This document shows, piece after piece, positions 11,927 to 25,669 of a stretch of DNA of 64,000 bases. Position 1 is the first letter of the stretch; each line of letters opens with the position of its first letter. Location: positions 310,001-374,000 of the forward strand of contig JAGTXK010000187.1 in NCBI GenBank assembly GCA_019096195.1, in the 5' to 3' direction. The stretch comes from Boletus sp. NGJ. Lineage: Eukaryota; Basidiomycota; Agaricomycetes; Boletales; Boletaceae. The notes below the pieces were generated by a model that was not told the origin of the DNA, did no database searches, and was given only the letters and a program-made list of their open reading frames with translations. The position numbers and the translations under genes were made by a program.

Positions 11927-12115
11927 GGAATAATGGGTGTAACATACTCCCTTCATTGAGCCACCAGCCCAAGAGGGTGCAGGAGTTGGTAAAGGCAGGG
12001 CATGGAAGAGGTTTTGTAAGCATATTGGCAGTGTTTTTGTGAGATGGTACCCATATTAACTGAAATACATTGTTATCAATATGCTTGCGAATGAAATGAT
12101 ACCATAGATCTATGT

Positions 12116-13371
12116 TACACAAGCTAGATTGAAATTGTCTGATTAGTTTTGATTCCACCTCTGGTGCTGCTAACAGCCACATTTGTATACTCTGATCCTG
12201 GGCTGGCAAGCTTTCATTCTTCCACAATCACATTCGCCTTCTCAATCAGCAGTCTTTTGGCATTGTTAAAGGTGAAGGCTGGGTGATTGGGTGATGTGAG
12301 TGCAGCAGATATTGAAGTTGGAGAGGTGGACATGGCAGTGGTGGATGAAATGGTGGTGATAGAAGAGGATGAAGAGAGTTTGCCCAAGGTGAGCTCATGA
12401 AAGATTCTCCACTCCAGCTCATTGGAAAACCCTGTAAGAGATTGAATATGGACTCCTTGGTCATGTAGTGTACTCCCATGTGTAGGAACCATTGCCAAGC
12501 ATTCTCAAATACACTGATGTAGTGGATTGCATCATCAGTATCCTTGAGCTTCTCGGTCCAGACCCTTGTGTGGAGCTTATACTGTAAGAGAAGGTTGTTG
12601 CATGAATAGTGGAGGAAGAGAACGTCCCACTGCTTGCAGGCAGTCTGGGTCTCATTTAGAATGCTGGTGACAGAGGTTGATAGTTTGTGATCAATTAGTG
12701 CCTTGGCCTGGGCATCTTTTGCTACTCAGTCAAGTATCTTCTCCATCTCGCTTTCTGTAATGGCCAATGGATCAGCTGGGATGGGTTTTGTGGAGGGTAC
12801 ATCTGAGTAGTCCAATGGATTGCCTGCGCTACAGTGAGATCACAAGTGCTCACCCTGAAGCACTAGTGTCATCTGCTTTCACCATTGCAGGTAGTTCTCC
12901 ACCCCTGTCAGTTCACATATATGGTCATATTTTCCCATTGTCAAACTGGATTGGATGGGAAGTGAGATGGATTGATTGACTGATTTTGGTGTGACAATGT
13001 TCCTGAGTTTCTGTTATTTGATCTTATTGGGATCTGAGTTCTGCCCTAACAGAACTCAGGGCTCATAACCTATACAAGCTAGACTGAAACTGTCTCAGCA
13101 GTCATCTCTTGATGTAAGAGAATCACTATATATTTACCTAGACTGAAACTGCCTGAGTGGCTAGATAAGCTATATGAGTGTTACAATAGAGTCTATGCAC
13201 CTACCTCAGTGGTCATCTCTTGTTGTGAAAGAATTGCAGAGGAAGGAAGGAAAGCAACACATGCGGAATACTAAGTATGGATTATGTAATGAGAGTCTGT
13301 GGATGTATGACCAAGTCTGGTGCAATAACAAGTGATGAGTTGAAGTACACAGAAAGGAATTAATTCTAACA
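12116..13371 (-). mobile_element. Ty1/copia remnant (copia-2) inside copia-1
   Basis: A 5' LTR at about 13066-13371 (minus strand, beginning TGTTAGAATTAATTCC) is followed by the same primer-site-like GGTTATGAGCC as copia-1 and by gag-like coding (12214-12980: MGKYDHICELTGVENY, LLIEKANVIVEE) related to copia-1 gag. The element is much shortened; its other edge is a short LTR end at 12116. The target repeat TATGT lies at 12111-12115, and its partner at 26781-26785 lies beyond the gypsy element that later landed at the edge of this LTR. Removing 12116-26785 joins two adjacent parts of copia-1 RNase H. Confidence 0.75.
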
Positions 13372-13372
13372 T

Positions 13373-13648
13373 TGAAACGTTTTCACCTCTCACCCAGTAG
13401 ATATTTACAATACTTAGCTAAATGTTACTATGCTAAACTAGCCTATGTGACGTCATAGGAACCTCCTAGAACATTATGTCATCATTCCAGCACATTCCAT
13501 ACTGGCCCTAAAGCTGGTCTGTGCCCACACCCCACCTATATATAAGTAGTGTATTCTGTAGTAGATACGCATCCTTGGAATTGTCCTTCTACGCTCGGAA
13601 TTTTACCTTCGGGTAACACCAAGTGTTGTGGGCCTCTTCTTCCTTTCA
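13373..13648 (+). repeat. gypsy-1 left LTR
   Basis: Contains TGTGACGTCATAGG near 13447 (a CRE/ATF-type TGACGTCA core) and a CTATATATAAGTAG TATA box near 13538. It ends CCTTTCA before the internal region. Confidence 0.85.
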
Positions 13649-16600
13649 AAATTCCAAGAATACCCCTTGGTCGCTGGGCACTTTGCCTCCCAACCGACTG
13701 CTCCCCTCCATCACCACAGCCTCGCCATGTCGTCCTTAATGATGCGCTTGTATCTTTCATCTCCTCCCCTCTCCCTGCATCCATCGCCGAGGGCAGTTGT
13801 AGACCCTCGGGGCACCGTCCTTGAGAGTTTGGTTAGCGCTACACATAATCCCAGCCTACTAGGTGGTTGCAAGCGCCGAACACAGGCTACAACTCGGTGA
13901 GAAGATAAGGAGATCGAAGGCCCTCTTGGTCCCGACTCTTCGCATCTACCTCTTGTCCCCCTCTCCATTGCCCCCACAGCCTAGAAAAATCTGTTGGTGT
14001 TCGTGATACACACCTGAGTTACACTCGCTCGCCAAGGGTCTCTTTCTAGGACCACCCTCCCCCACCATTCCGCAGTAATTCCAGGCATGCTGCTGAGCGC
14101 CGCCAGGTCGCACCCATCCCCCACTTCCGCTCGTTGCCAGCCGCTCCTGGCACGAGCTTTGTCGGTCTCTACCCGCCACGTCCCATGTCAGCGCGGTACG
14201 CGCCCTTGTCTCCTATGTTGCCTGCTTTCGGCGTCCTTGCCATACCCTCCAACTCCAACCCAATGAACGTACTCATTGAGGGTGCTCACGAACCTCCTCC
14301 TCCTCCTCCACACGCAAATACCAATGAGTTACTTTAACTCACCCACACTGACCAACTCCGGCTCTGTCCCACCAGAGTACCTTCAGGGAAATGGCCATGC
14401 GGCACTCAGGGGACATCAGGGTCGACACATCGGCCACACCCACCCCTCACTAATTGCCAGTGGAGGCACCAGTTCCACGAAACCCAGTGGCCGCCTTGGC
14501 CCGTGGCATCCTCCAACCAGGGGTGCCCCCTCACCTCGTCCCCACCACGCCCACAAACCCCCCCCTCCACCGCCAACACCCCGTACCCACCGATGGACCC
14601 GGTCGGGATGTGGCTTGCTCCACGTTGACACATGTGTGGCAGATGCATCTACACCAGGGCCAGAGCAGCGGCTGGTCTGGCCTGCCACCACCTCCTCTGC
14701 CACTGAACCTCACCCAGCAGACACTCCCTCCTCAGCCATCTCTGCCACTGTGATGCCCCCTTCCCGAGCATCCCGAGCTCCCCACCGTCCCCTAGGAAGC
14801 CCACTGAGACCCAGCACGAGGCTTTCCCGGACCCTCTCCCAAGACTGGGAAAGTCCCTTGCACTGCCAAGCCAGAGTACTATGATGGCAACAAGGAAAAG
14901 TTCGTGTCGTGGTGGCGAACATGATGAAGCTCTACCTCTCTGGGGTTCGAGACCGACCCCCACGAGACTACCAAAAGATACTGATTCGTCCTCTTCCTAC
15001 CTTCGAGGTAGTAACCCGGCCGAGAGGCTTCGGAGACCTCATGACGGCACAGGGGGCCGTCCACATCCTCACTTTCGCGAGCTTTGAGGAAAAGCTCAAG
15101 AAGAACTTCCAACCCGCCAATCTGAAGCGAGGTGGCACAGCAAAAGCTGATGGCCCTCAAGCAGGGCAAAGACACCGTGGAGGACTACTTCACGAAGCTG
15201 TACCACTACGCTGAGGAAGCGGAATTCAACATCTGGATACAACGGCTGCATCTTATGGTCGATCTCATAAGGAGGGCAGTCCACTCGGACGTGGTGGAGT
15301 TCGTGGAATGCAACCAGCCTGCACCTTCGTCGAGTCGACGGACATGCACCAGTGGGAGACCGCCCTGGTCAAGGTGGCAGACATCCTCGTGCCAAGATCA
15401 TGCCGACCGACAAGAGGTCGGTCTACGTGCAACAGGACCCGTCTACTCCCCCCGCTTTGTCCCCCGGCCCTCACTACACACCTCCCGCCGGTCCTCCCCC
15501 CACGGCTGCAGCCGCTCCTGTGGCCAAACCCCATCCCAAATGCGACCAGCACCTTCGCTGGTCAAGGCGCCCCCATGGAGCTCGACAAGGCATGGGCAGC
15601 TGGCGTCTGCCGCAAGTGCTTCAAACCCGTGGCCCTGCGCCGACCACCCCCCACGCCCTCGCCCTCGTCAGGCGAGGGGAATCATGTCATCAACGGGCAG
15701 GAAGTGGCCCTGGAGATGTTCAAGAGTATCAGGGCGATGATGACGGATGCCGAAGCAGGCAGGACCCACAGTAGAGTACGCTCTGAGATGTAGAACAATG
15801 ATCTGTCTTTTCTCCTTGTACAGTAGGCAACCAGCCGACTCTACCATACCACTACGATAAGTCATTGCAAGGAAACTGTTTCGCAGTCCTGTGTAGTGAT
15901 GAGGCTGAGTCCATGCAGAGGCCCAGGTGAACCTCCCGAAACTAGAAAGAAGTCACCATCCTGAGTTGTCCCAAACCCAAGCGGAAGGTAGCATTCCACC
16001 CGTCAGTGAAAGAGGGATGACGGACCCAACGACTCGCGGACGGTACCACGAAAACACACCCCAAGGAACCTGAATGAAAGGAAGAGATGTCCTCTCATTC
16101 CTGGCTGAACACGCTGGACCCCTGGTCCATGTGTTGGATGAAGGCTCAGGTGGAGCACCCCGATGTCGAGTGCAGCATCAGACACCTGAAATCCTTCGTC
16201 CACGATGCCAGGACAATCGAAGTGTCTCGGGACCTCATTCAGGAGCTCCGAGCAATGACGTCAGAGGATGCATGCTGGGTGCTGAGAGACCTGCAGAACC
16301 CCCCCCCCCCTGGTTCCGAAAAGTGCTTCCCCGAGTGCACGACAAAAAGGAACTCCCTCGAGATCCCAGTGAGACTAGGCATCTCGAGCGGAGAGCAGAC
16401 GGAAGTCAAGGCGCTCATTGACTCCGGATGCACCGGGTCGTCGATTCATGAAGGACTTCGTTGCACCGAAAAGGGGGTGCAGACATGCATGCGCTACCCC
16501 GCGCCCTGACCATGTACAATGCACTGACGGCACTGCCAATGCTGGAGGCAAAATCGAAAAGTTCGTCATCGTTGAACTCCAGGTCCAGGACCACAAGGAG

Positions 16601-19237
16601 CAGATCGCCCTGGCGGTAACCAACCTAGGGCCAAACACCATCTTCCTAGGGTACATGATTGGCTGAAGATGCACAACCCGGCCATCAACTGGAAGAGCCA
16701 GAGGCGAATCTTCGTTCCGATGCGGAAATGACCACGCCACCACGCTGGTCGACGACGAAGACGACAGAGCTGGACTAGGACTTCGCCCCCTCGCAGGGGG
16801 ACTAGCTATTCCGACTGGACAACGGCGAGTACCTATGATAACATCGCCACAGAAGTAGCCATCAAGGACTACATCCAGAAGAAAAGAAGAAGACCTTCGA
16901 GGAGGTGGCCCCCAAGTACGTCCACGAATTCAAGGACGTGTTCGCAAAAGAGAGCTTCAACACGCTCCCCCCGAGACACCCATGGGACCACATGATCGAG
17001 CTGCTCCCAGCGAACCATGAGATAGACTGTAAAGTGCACCCCCTCAACCTGGGAGAGCAGAAGGAGCTCGACACCTTCCTCGAGGAGAACCTCAAGTCCG
17101 GGCAGCATATGCCCCTCCAAGTCCCCCTTTGCATCATTGGCGTTCTTCTCTCATCAAGAAGAAGAATGGACAGCTCTCCACCCTGTACAAGACTACCGCA
17201 AGCTCAACGCGGTAACCCGTCGCAACTGATACCCCCTCCCCCTAATTGCTCCAAACTCGTCGACAAGCTCAAAGGCAGCGAGGTACTACACCAAAGTTCA
17301 CTGTGAGGTGGGGGTACAACAATGTGCGAATGGCAGAAGGAGACGAGTGGAAGGCCACCTTCCGGACGAACCGCAGGCTCTTCGAGCCCCTCGTGATATT
17401 CTTCGGACTCACCAACTCCCCCGCAACGTTCCAGACGATGATGAATGCGTTGTTCAAGGGGCTGGTGGACCGAGGCGTAGTGGTCGTCTACATCGACGAT
17501 ATCATGATATTCATGAGGACGATAGAGGAGCACCGAAAAGTAGTACGGGAGGTGCTACAAATACTGTGTGATGCCCACCTGTATCTGAGGCACGACAAGT
17601 GCGACTTCGAAGTCCAAGAAACGGAGTTATCTGGGGCTCATCGTCGCACAAGACAAGGTCAGGATGGATGCAACAAGAAGGTCTCCACCATCACCGACTG
17701 GCCCGTCCCGACCGTCCAAGAGGACGCTCAGAGGTTTCCTCAGATTCCTCAACTTCTACCGACGATTCGTCAAGAACTTCGCCATGATAGCGCACCCACT
17801 CAATGCACTCACGTCGGTGAAGAAAGACTTCATCTGGATGGATGCCATTGCCAGAAGGCTTTCGAAGGCCTCAAGGCCACTCTCACAAGCACCTCCGCCC
17901 TTGCACTATGCCCACTGACAACGACCCTTACCGGGTCGAAACTGACAGGTCCGGCATCGGCATCGGCGTGGTGCTCTCCCAGAAGCACGATGGGACCTGG
18001 CACCCCATCGCCTTCATCTCCTGTTCCCTCAACGATGCAGAGAGGAACTACCACATGCAGCGGACCTTGAGATGCTCACGCAGTCATCTATGCCCTCAAT
18101 GAGTGGCATGCCAGTACCTCCTCGACATGCAGCACACCCGGTTGAGATCCTCAACCGACCACAAGAACCTCGAGTTCTTCCGCCGCCCCCAAGACCTCTC
18201 TTGCTGCCAAGCCCAGTGGCAGCAGATCATTCAGGAGTACTCCCTGACCATCACTCACCGCTCGGGCAAGACAAACCCTGCACTGACCCCCTGTCCCGGA
18301 GGCCAGACTTCGAAAAGGGGGTGGAACACAACAACACCGCCCAAACCCTCCTCCCTGACACCCTTTTTTCGCCACCCTCCTCCCCAGTGTCCATCAGCGC
18401 GGTCACCCCACCCAGCACCCTCTCGAGGATAACAAAGCTACAGTACAAACTCGAGAAGTTTCTGCAAAGAAGGGGCTCGTGAGGGACAACACCCACTGGA
18501 CGAGGAAAGACGGGCTCGTAATGTGGAAGGGCCTCACGCACGTTCCCAACTGACGAAGAAGCTACGAGAAGACATCATCGTGGCCATCCACGACCACCTG
18601 ATCGCGGGACACCCCAGTGTGCATAACAGACGCACATGTGACCTCGTCATGAGTGAGTACTACTGGCCGTCGCTCCGAAGGGACATCGAGGGGTACGTCA
18701 AAGGCTGCGACGTGTGTCAGAAGGTAAAGGCCAAGATGACCTCCGCCATCCACACACCCCTCCATCCTAAACGAGATCCCATCCTCATGCCATGGGAGGT
18801 CATCTCCGTAGACCTCATCGGCCCCCTTCCCCCAGTGCACAGGGAAAGAATGCGATCCTCGTCATAGTCGACCGCTTCTCAAAGATGATCTCACCTTGCC
18901 CCGGTCATGGACACCATCACATCACAAGGAGTCGCCACCATCTTCCGTGACCAGGTGTTCAAGCTTCACATGGAACCCCCCGGAAGGTCATATCGGACCG
19001 AGGCACGCAGTTCGTGTCCTCATTCATGAAAGACCTGTACGCGCTCCTCGACATCAAGGCCAGCCCGTCCATGGCGTACCACCCACAGACCGACATGGGC
19101 AGACATGGAGCGGGTCAACCGGAGAGGTCGAGAAATACCTGTGAATTTATGTGAACCACAGACAGATGGACTGGGCAAAATGGCTTCCGCTCGCCGAGTT
19201 CACGCACAATTCACAGACAATAAGTGCCACTGGCATG

Positions 19238-19720
19238 TGTTATGAATCCCTTTCGGAAAACAAACCACAAGGCTCGGAAATGCTTTGCAGGCTACACGAG
19301 TCCTGGCTGAACGAATCAGGTGGGAGAGTCTTAGTCCTGGATATTCCCAACCCTACGACGACCAATGGCCGAAGCTAATAGGTTGTTGGAGGAAGATACA
19401 AGTGGATTAGACTGGGGATACCAGTCGTCAAAGTGCTAGTTTATATACATGAGGGAAATGCGCACGGACCATGCTGTGCGTGTGATAAATTACTACGTAT
19501 GGTAAGACAGAGATTAATAGGGCTGTGTGAGAAGAGCGGAAATTAAAAGGTCGTGGATCACATGAGGTATGATGTCATATGACGTCATAGGTTCTAGACC
19601 TATCATGTGATATGTTTCCACGGTCACGTGCACAGTCACGTGACTTATGAGAAGAAAAGGTGAAGAAGATGAAAAGTAAGTGAGCGTTTGAAAAGTTTGA
19701 AAATTTCCCATATTATTACA
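19238..19720 (-). repeat. gypsy-2 LTR (3' LTR)
   Basis: Carries paired palindromic sites: ATGTCATATGACGTCATAGG with a CRE/ATF core near 19572-19591, and two CACGTG E-boxes in GGTCACGTGCACAGTCACGT near 19622-19641. Confidence 0.9.
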
Positions 19721-22700
19721 CTACCCCCTCTTTAAGACTCGAATTCCAGACGAGTCGTTGTTTTTTCGTTTTCGGTGAAATTTTCATAAGGTGAGAATAA
19801 AGAAGCGAAAGCTGAAAATGATAAACCACGAAGCTTGCGTGGTGCGGAAGGATTAAGACGATGGAAATCTTGAACTGCATCCGGTGCAGTTACGTGAATG
19901 TCTTCAGATTCCCAGGTTCTATCGGTTTCATCATAACCCTTCCAATGAACCAAATATTCTATTTTGCCTCTTTTCATCCTGGAAGCGGCGATATAATCAA
20001 CTTCAAACTGCTCTTCACCTTCTTCGTCAATTTCTATAGCGTCGGGACGAGATTTAGGCTGTCCAGGCAGCGTATCTCTATATGGTTTGACGCGAGAAAT
20101 GTTCACAGTTGGATGGATGTGAACAGAATTAGGTAGTTTGAGCGTTACGGCGTTAGGAAGTACCCTAGTGATAACGTAGGGACCAATCCATTTTTGTGTA
20201 AGTTTCTTTCGCCGTATAAGGAAGTTTTAATTTATCTGTTGAAAGCCAGACTTGCTGACCAATAGAATATTCTGGTGCTGAAGGATCGTTTTTTATCGGA
20301 AGAGGTGATCATCCTCTCTCGTGTAGCTTCCAGCGCTTCTTCAATCTCTTATGGTTACGCCCAATTTCGTCTGCAAAACCCGTGAGAGATCCTTCGAAAC
20401 CCATTCGTGGTACGTAGTTTCGTGTGATTTTGAAGGGAATTTCTCCAGTGGCCGTAGTGACGGTGTTATTGTGAGAGAATTGGGCTAACTTCAGCCATTC
20501 GACCCAGTCGTTTTGTTTCTTTCCGGCATACTGCACGAGATACTGTTCGAGATCTCGATTAATGCGTTCGGTTTGTCCGTCTGTTTGCGGATGGTATGCC
20601 GTAGAGATTTTTTGTTTTATGCCAAGAAGCTTACAAAGCTCTTGGGTGAAAGCAGAAACGAATTGTGGTCCTCGATCTGATACGAGGGTAGAGGGAAGTC
20701 CATGTGTTGACCAGACATGGTCTCTAAATAGTATAGCAAGATCCTTTGAGGAACATGTATCGTAAGTTGGTATAAAAATAACTTCTTTTGAGAATCTGTC
20801 CACAACAACACATATAGCGGTAAATGATTGTGAAGGCGGTAAGCCTGTAATGAAATCTACTGATAAGTCTTCCCATGGTCTTTTTGCTGCGGGAAGAGGA
20901 ATGACTTTTCCTGCCGGTGCATTTTGCTTACCCTTCGTGAGGGCGCACACTTGGCAGTGATCTACGTAAGTTTTTACGTCCTTTGTGACTCCTGGCCACG
21001 AGAAATATCGAGAAAGAGTATGTATAGTTTTAGAATGACCGCCGTGTCCTGCAATAGGCGAATCATGACATAATGTAATGATTTCGGTACGTAGAGATTC
21101 AGGTACGTAGATTTGATCTTTTTCGTTTTTGAATAGATTAAGTTCTGAGTAGAATAAGGAAATTGTTTATAGCATCGACGTTATGTTTTTTAGATTCTTT
21201 TTGTATTTTTGTCATGAGATCGGAAGAAAGAGAAACGTGATTTATAAATATAGAAGGAGGAAGAACGGTGACGTTTTGATTGTGATCTACAACTGCGTCA
21301 CCGTGATCTGGTCGTCGAGATAGAGCATCGGCTCTCCCATTGGACGATCCAGGTTTGTATACGAAAGAATAATTAAATTCTTGAAGAAGTGCGTGCCAAC
21401 GTGCTTGACGTCCGCTAAGCGTTTGAGGCTTCTTCCAATATTCTAGATTTTTATGGTCAGTCCAGATTTCAAATCCTTTCGCGACCAATTAAATAATGGC
21501 GCCATTCTTCTAGGGCGCGAATTACTGCAAGTAATTCTTTATCGTAGATCGGGTAGTTGCGCTCTGCGCTGTCAAAAGAGTGAGAGATAAAGGCGACTGG
21601 TCGCCAGTTACTCATCATTGCATAAGGTGGAGAGCACTGCTCCCGTGGCGATGTCTGAGGCATCGGTTTCCACGCGCATTTCTTGATCGCGATTAGGATA
21701 CGCGAGAAGTGGCGCTTCCGTAAATTTTCTTTTTAAGTTCGTGAATGCTTCTTGTTGATCTGGACCCCATTTGAATGGAACGTCTTTCTTGGTAAGATCG
21801 TTCAGGGGTCGCGCGATTTGTGCGAAGCCTTCTATGAATCGTCTATAATAATTACAGAGTCCGAGAAAGCCTTGAAGTTGCTTCAAGCGAGTAGGAATTG
21901 GCCAATCCATGACCCCAGCTACTTTCTTCGACTGCATTTCTACCCCCTCTTTAGATACCACCATTCCTAAGAAATCTACTTTTTCTGCCGAGAAGGTACA
22001 CTTTTCTGGTTTTACGTAAAGGTCGTTTTCGCGGAGACGGCGTAAAACTTCCTTTACAACTTCTTCGTGTTGCTCTTTTGTCTTTTTTGATGTGAATATC
22101 ATAATGTCGTCGATGTAGATGACGACTACCGCATACATGTCGTTAAATATATCGTTCATCATCGTTTGAAACGTGGGGGGAGAGTTCGTGAGACCGAAAT
22201 ACATAACGGTAGGTTCGTATGCTCCAATAGGGGTAACGAATGCCGCTTTCCATTCATCGCCTTCTTTGATGCGGACATTGTTATATCCCCATCGGAGATC
22301 CATAGCCGTAAATAGATCCGCGTTTTTGAGTCGATCAATTAATTGCGGGATAAGAGGGAGTGGATAGGAATTCTTGATCATTCCTTCGTTTAAATAGCGG
22401 TAGTCCATAACCATTCGTTTTTTGCCGTCTTTTTTAGGAATGAAGAAGACGGGAGATGTCTGTGGAGATTTGGAGGGTTTGACATAACCCTTTTTGACTT
22501 CCTTTTCGATGAACGTTCTGACTTCTTCCATCTCGATGTCCGAAAGGGGAATAACACGTCCTTTCTTGGGGATGAAGTCTTCTTTGAGATCGATTGCATG
22601 ATCCCAGTGTTTTCGTAAAGGCATCCTCTGAGATTCTTTCTCCGAAAAGACATCTAGAAATTCGTGATAAGTTAATGGAACTTTTTCTTTAAGTCCTTCT

Positions 22701-25185
22701 TCTATTGTACGTAGTTGAGCCGGCTCGTAAGAGGAAGTGGGTCCTAGGCCCATAATTTTACAGTATGAGGTACAGCGAGGAAACATAATTGTCTGTTTTA
22801 CCCAATCGATGTCAGGGTTATGACGATATAGCCAGTCATACCCGATGATCATTCGATGAGTTCCTAATTTAGATATGTACGCGTCTATGACTTCGTAGTG
22901 TCCTTCGATTTCCACCATCAGGGTTACCGCGTGACGGATCGGTCCGATTGCTCCTTCCGAACCGTCAGCGTTATGTATCTTAATGGGGTTGTCGATGGTA
23001 TAAAAAGGTATTCCGTGACGTTTTACATAGTCCTGATCTATGAAAGTATGCGACGCTCCCGAATCCAGGAGGGACTGGAAACGGTAACGCGACCACTGGC
23101 CGTTAACGTTGCACGATACTATGGTTTCGAGGGAAAATTCTCCACCATAGGAAAGTGTAGATGCTTGGTTTAACGTGACCTTTGTGGGTTTATAGATATT
23201 CGATATTTTTTGTTGTTTTACGAGGGAATTAAGTACACTTAATTCTGGTGCCGCGCTCAATTGAGACGCCCTCGCAGATTTCATTGATAGTTTACGTAGT
23301 ACAGCGGAGAGATCGGAGATAGGAAAATCGGTACTTGTACATGTCGTAAGAGAAGATGAAAAAGAAGAAGAAAGTTCTTGCCGCTGAGTTCCCTCTGTAC
23401 TCATTGGCGCTGTCCATTTAAAGCCTGTGCAGCTCGGGCTTTTGCTTCCACCTCGAACTTGTCTCTGATAGTATGCTTCCGCCTCATCGGAAACATAGGT
23501 CCTTGCTGCTACACTTGGTGCCGCTGTAGCTGACGGGAGGTTGCGGGAGTGGTCGTTGTGCGTATGCGCGAGATTGGGTTTCGTTAAAAAAGGAGGGATC
23601 CTCGTTTTCTCCCTGATTTTGCTCGATGTACGACCCTTGGTTCCAGTCCCAAATCTGGCGTTGCATAGGTGGACGGCCAGTCCGTTTGAAAGGGTTCGTC
23701 GGGCAGTTAGGTTTAATGTGGCCGGGTTTGCCACAGTGGAAACAGGTTCTGGTTTCCTTGGAAGGTCCAGCCTGCTGGACACCTATTTCCATGGGCGCAC
23801 CGCGACCCGGTTGTGTTCCTACTGCCGTGTAGGTTGGGCGATATGAATTGTGTGGGGGCTGCCCACGTGGAGGAGGGAATGAGGATCGTGGGGGTTGAGA
23901 TCTATGAGGGGGGCCACGCTCGTTCGCGATCTGTTCGAATGCCCGACCTATTGTTCTATAGTTTATGACTAGGTCTTCGTAGTCAAAGTTGCGGGCGGGG
24001 CTATTCAAACGAGATCGTTCGTAGATTTTGAAGTCTACTGCCTTCTTCAGTAGAACTTCGGCGTGGTGATCGTCGATATACGACTCTTTTCTCAAGATCT
24101 CGAACCTGTTGTAGGAATAGGTCAATAGGGTGACCGTTTTGTTTCAAGGCCTCGAGTTTCCTTAATGACTCGTGGGCCAAGGTATCGATACAGAAGTGGG
24201 TTTTGATCTGCTCCTGTAACCTATTCCAAGTGGGCCAAGCATCTGGCTCCTTTTGCCGGTAGCAAGAGTCCCGTTTGCGTCCGTCTCGATGGTAGCTTCC
24301 TCATCTGAGGTAGTGCTCCATAATCAATTGTGCGAAGGATTCCGCTTTTCCTTCGAGACGGGAGAGGACAGCGATGTCCATGATCTTGTTATTTTTCCAT
24401 TTCTGGGCGTCAACCCAGAGACGGAGCTTTATCCACCAAGGGCGGAAGGATGACCTTGTGCCGTCCCATTTCCCAGGATCAGCGATTTTCTTTGTGATGT
24501 TTTCCTTGTCGCGTTCCTGAGTAAGGTCGGCGAGTTTTTGGACGAGTTCGTCAATGTCGACTCTAGACATATCGAGGGTTTGGTCTTAGGAAGTGATGTG
24601 GGGCGAAGGTAGGAGCGGAAGTATTGAATGCGGTAGAGTGCGAATGCGGAGGAGGGGCGAAGAGGTCTGACTTTGTCGGGGTTTCTGATATAAGTTTTCC
24701 TTTTCCTGCGTCGGTCTTCTTTCAGAACCTTACTACCAGATATCTTACAATCCGGTTCTGGGGTTCCTACGCCTTCGTAGGAGTCGAAGTAGAGGTCGTT
24801 GAAAATGATGGGCAACGGTGATGGGGGACCGGAGGATGACTGCTTTTACTACAAGCAGGTGTAGCACGGGAGAAAGGCGAGATAAATCTCCTTATCGCTA
24901 CTTCGTGACGTCACAGGTAATCACGAGAACCTGGGTTCACTATCGTAGAACCAGCGTACGCTCAAGTCGGCAACCACCTGAGAAGTGGGGCTAGTGCACT
25001 ATGCCCGGCAGCAACGTTATCCTTATTTAGTACGCCGGACGAGCGTGTATGCAAGAGTTTCGGCGAGTTCTTTTCTCGTCACCGTCAAGTGGTGAATACT
25101 ATGCAGATGTCCCTTAAAACGCTGGGCCCGCGTATATCTCCTTAGCTCTGGAGTCCGAGCGTTGTGTATAGCAGTCTAATCCAAG

Positions 25186-25669
25186 TGTTATGAATCCCTT
25201 TCGGAAAACAAACCACAAGGCTCGGAAATGCTTTGCAGGCTACACGAGTCCTGGCTGAACGAATCAGGTGGGAGAGTCTTAGTCCTGGATATTCCTAACC
25301 CTACGACGACCGATGGCCGAAGCTAATAGGTTATTGGAGGAAGATACAAGTGGATTAGACTGGGGATACCAGTCGTCTAAGTGCTAGTTTATATACATGA
25401 TGAGAATGCGCACGGACCAGGCTGTGCGTGTGATAAATTACTACGTATGGTAAGACGGAGATTAATAGGGCTGTGTGAGAAGAGCGGAAATTAAAAGGTC
25501 GTGGATCACATGAGGTATGATGTCATATGACGTCATAGGTTCTAGACCTATCATGTGATGTGTTTCCACGGTCACGTGCACAGTCACGTGACTTATGAAG
25601 AAAAGAGGTGAAGAAAATGAAAAGTAAGTGAGCGTTTGAAAAGTTTGAAAATTTCCCATATTATTACAG
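25186..25669 (-). repeat. gypsy-2 LTR (5' LTR)
   Basis: Same palindromes as the partner LTR (near 25520-25590). Next to its inner edge the minus strand reads CTTGGATTAGACTGC, the likely primer-binding region. About a dozen differences from 19238-19720. Confidence 0.9.

Larger units (their letters stand above)
1353..11940 (+). mobile_element. KDZ-family (Kyakuja/Dileera/Zisupton) DNA transposon with long inverted repeats
   Basis: The left tip ACCACCTGTTATTCCCACA (1353-1371) mirrors the right tip, which reads ACACCCATTATTCCCACA on the minus strand. The arms continue as inverted repeats of about 540 bp (2747-3290 and 11385-11926). The direct repeat AACAT (or TAACAT) lies at 1347-1352 and 11940-11945. 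The insertion point is the polypurine tract/LTR junction of copia-1: removing the element restores GAAGGGAGTA next to TGTTAG. Inside are a decayed KDZ transposase (about 3640-7503) and further ORF remnants. KDZ members usually carry longer target repeats (8 bp in Zisupton, from memory), so the 5-6 bp repeat is a caveat; the family call rests on the transposase. Confidence 0.8.
19238..25669 (-). mobile_element. Ty3/gypsy chromovirus (gypsy-2), youngest layer, nearly whole with a few breaks
   Basis: LTRs lie at 19238-19720 and 25186-25669 (about 483 bp each). On the plus strand they run TGTTATGAATCCC to ATTATTACA; read with the element they start TGTAATAATATGGG. They are about 97-98% identical by eye, so this is the youngest element here. 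Target repeats are GCATG (19233-19237) and GCGTG (25670-25674), differing by one CpG transition. A polypurine tract (minus strand AAAGAGGGGG) adjoins the left LTR. Parts on the minus strand are gag with a CCHC knuckle (23484-24570, CFHCGKPGHIKPNC), protease (LLDSGASHTFID), reverse transcriptase and RNase H (21138-23100, YIDDIMIF), integrase (20309-20950) and a C-terminal chromodomain (19732-20106, EYLVHWKGYDETDRTWE). Only a few breaks are apparent. It sits in the integrase of gypsy-1. Confidence 0.93.

Noticed and set aside
14134-14884. Long proline-rich frames on both strands
   Set aside because: GC-rich gag leader of gypsy-1 read in several frames. No independent gene is supported.
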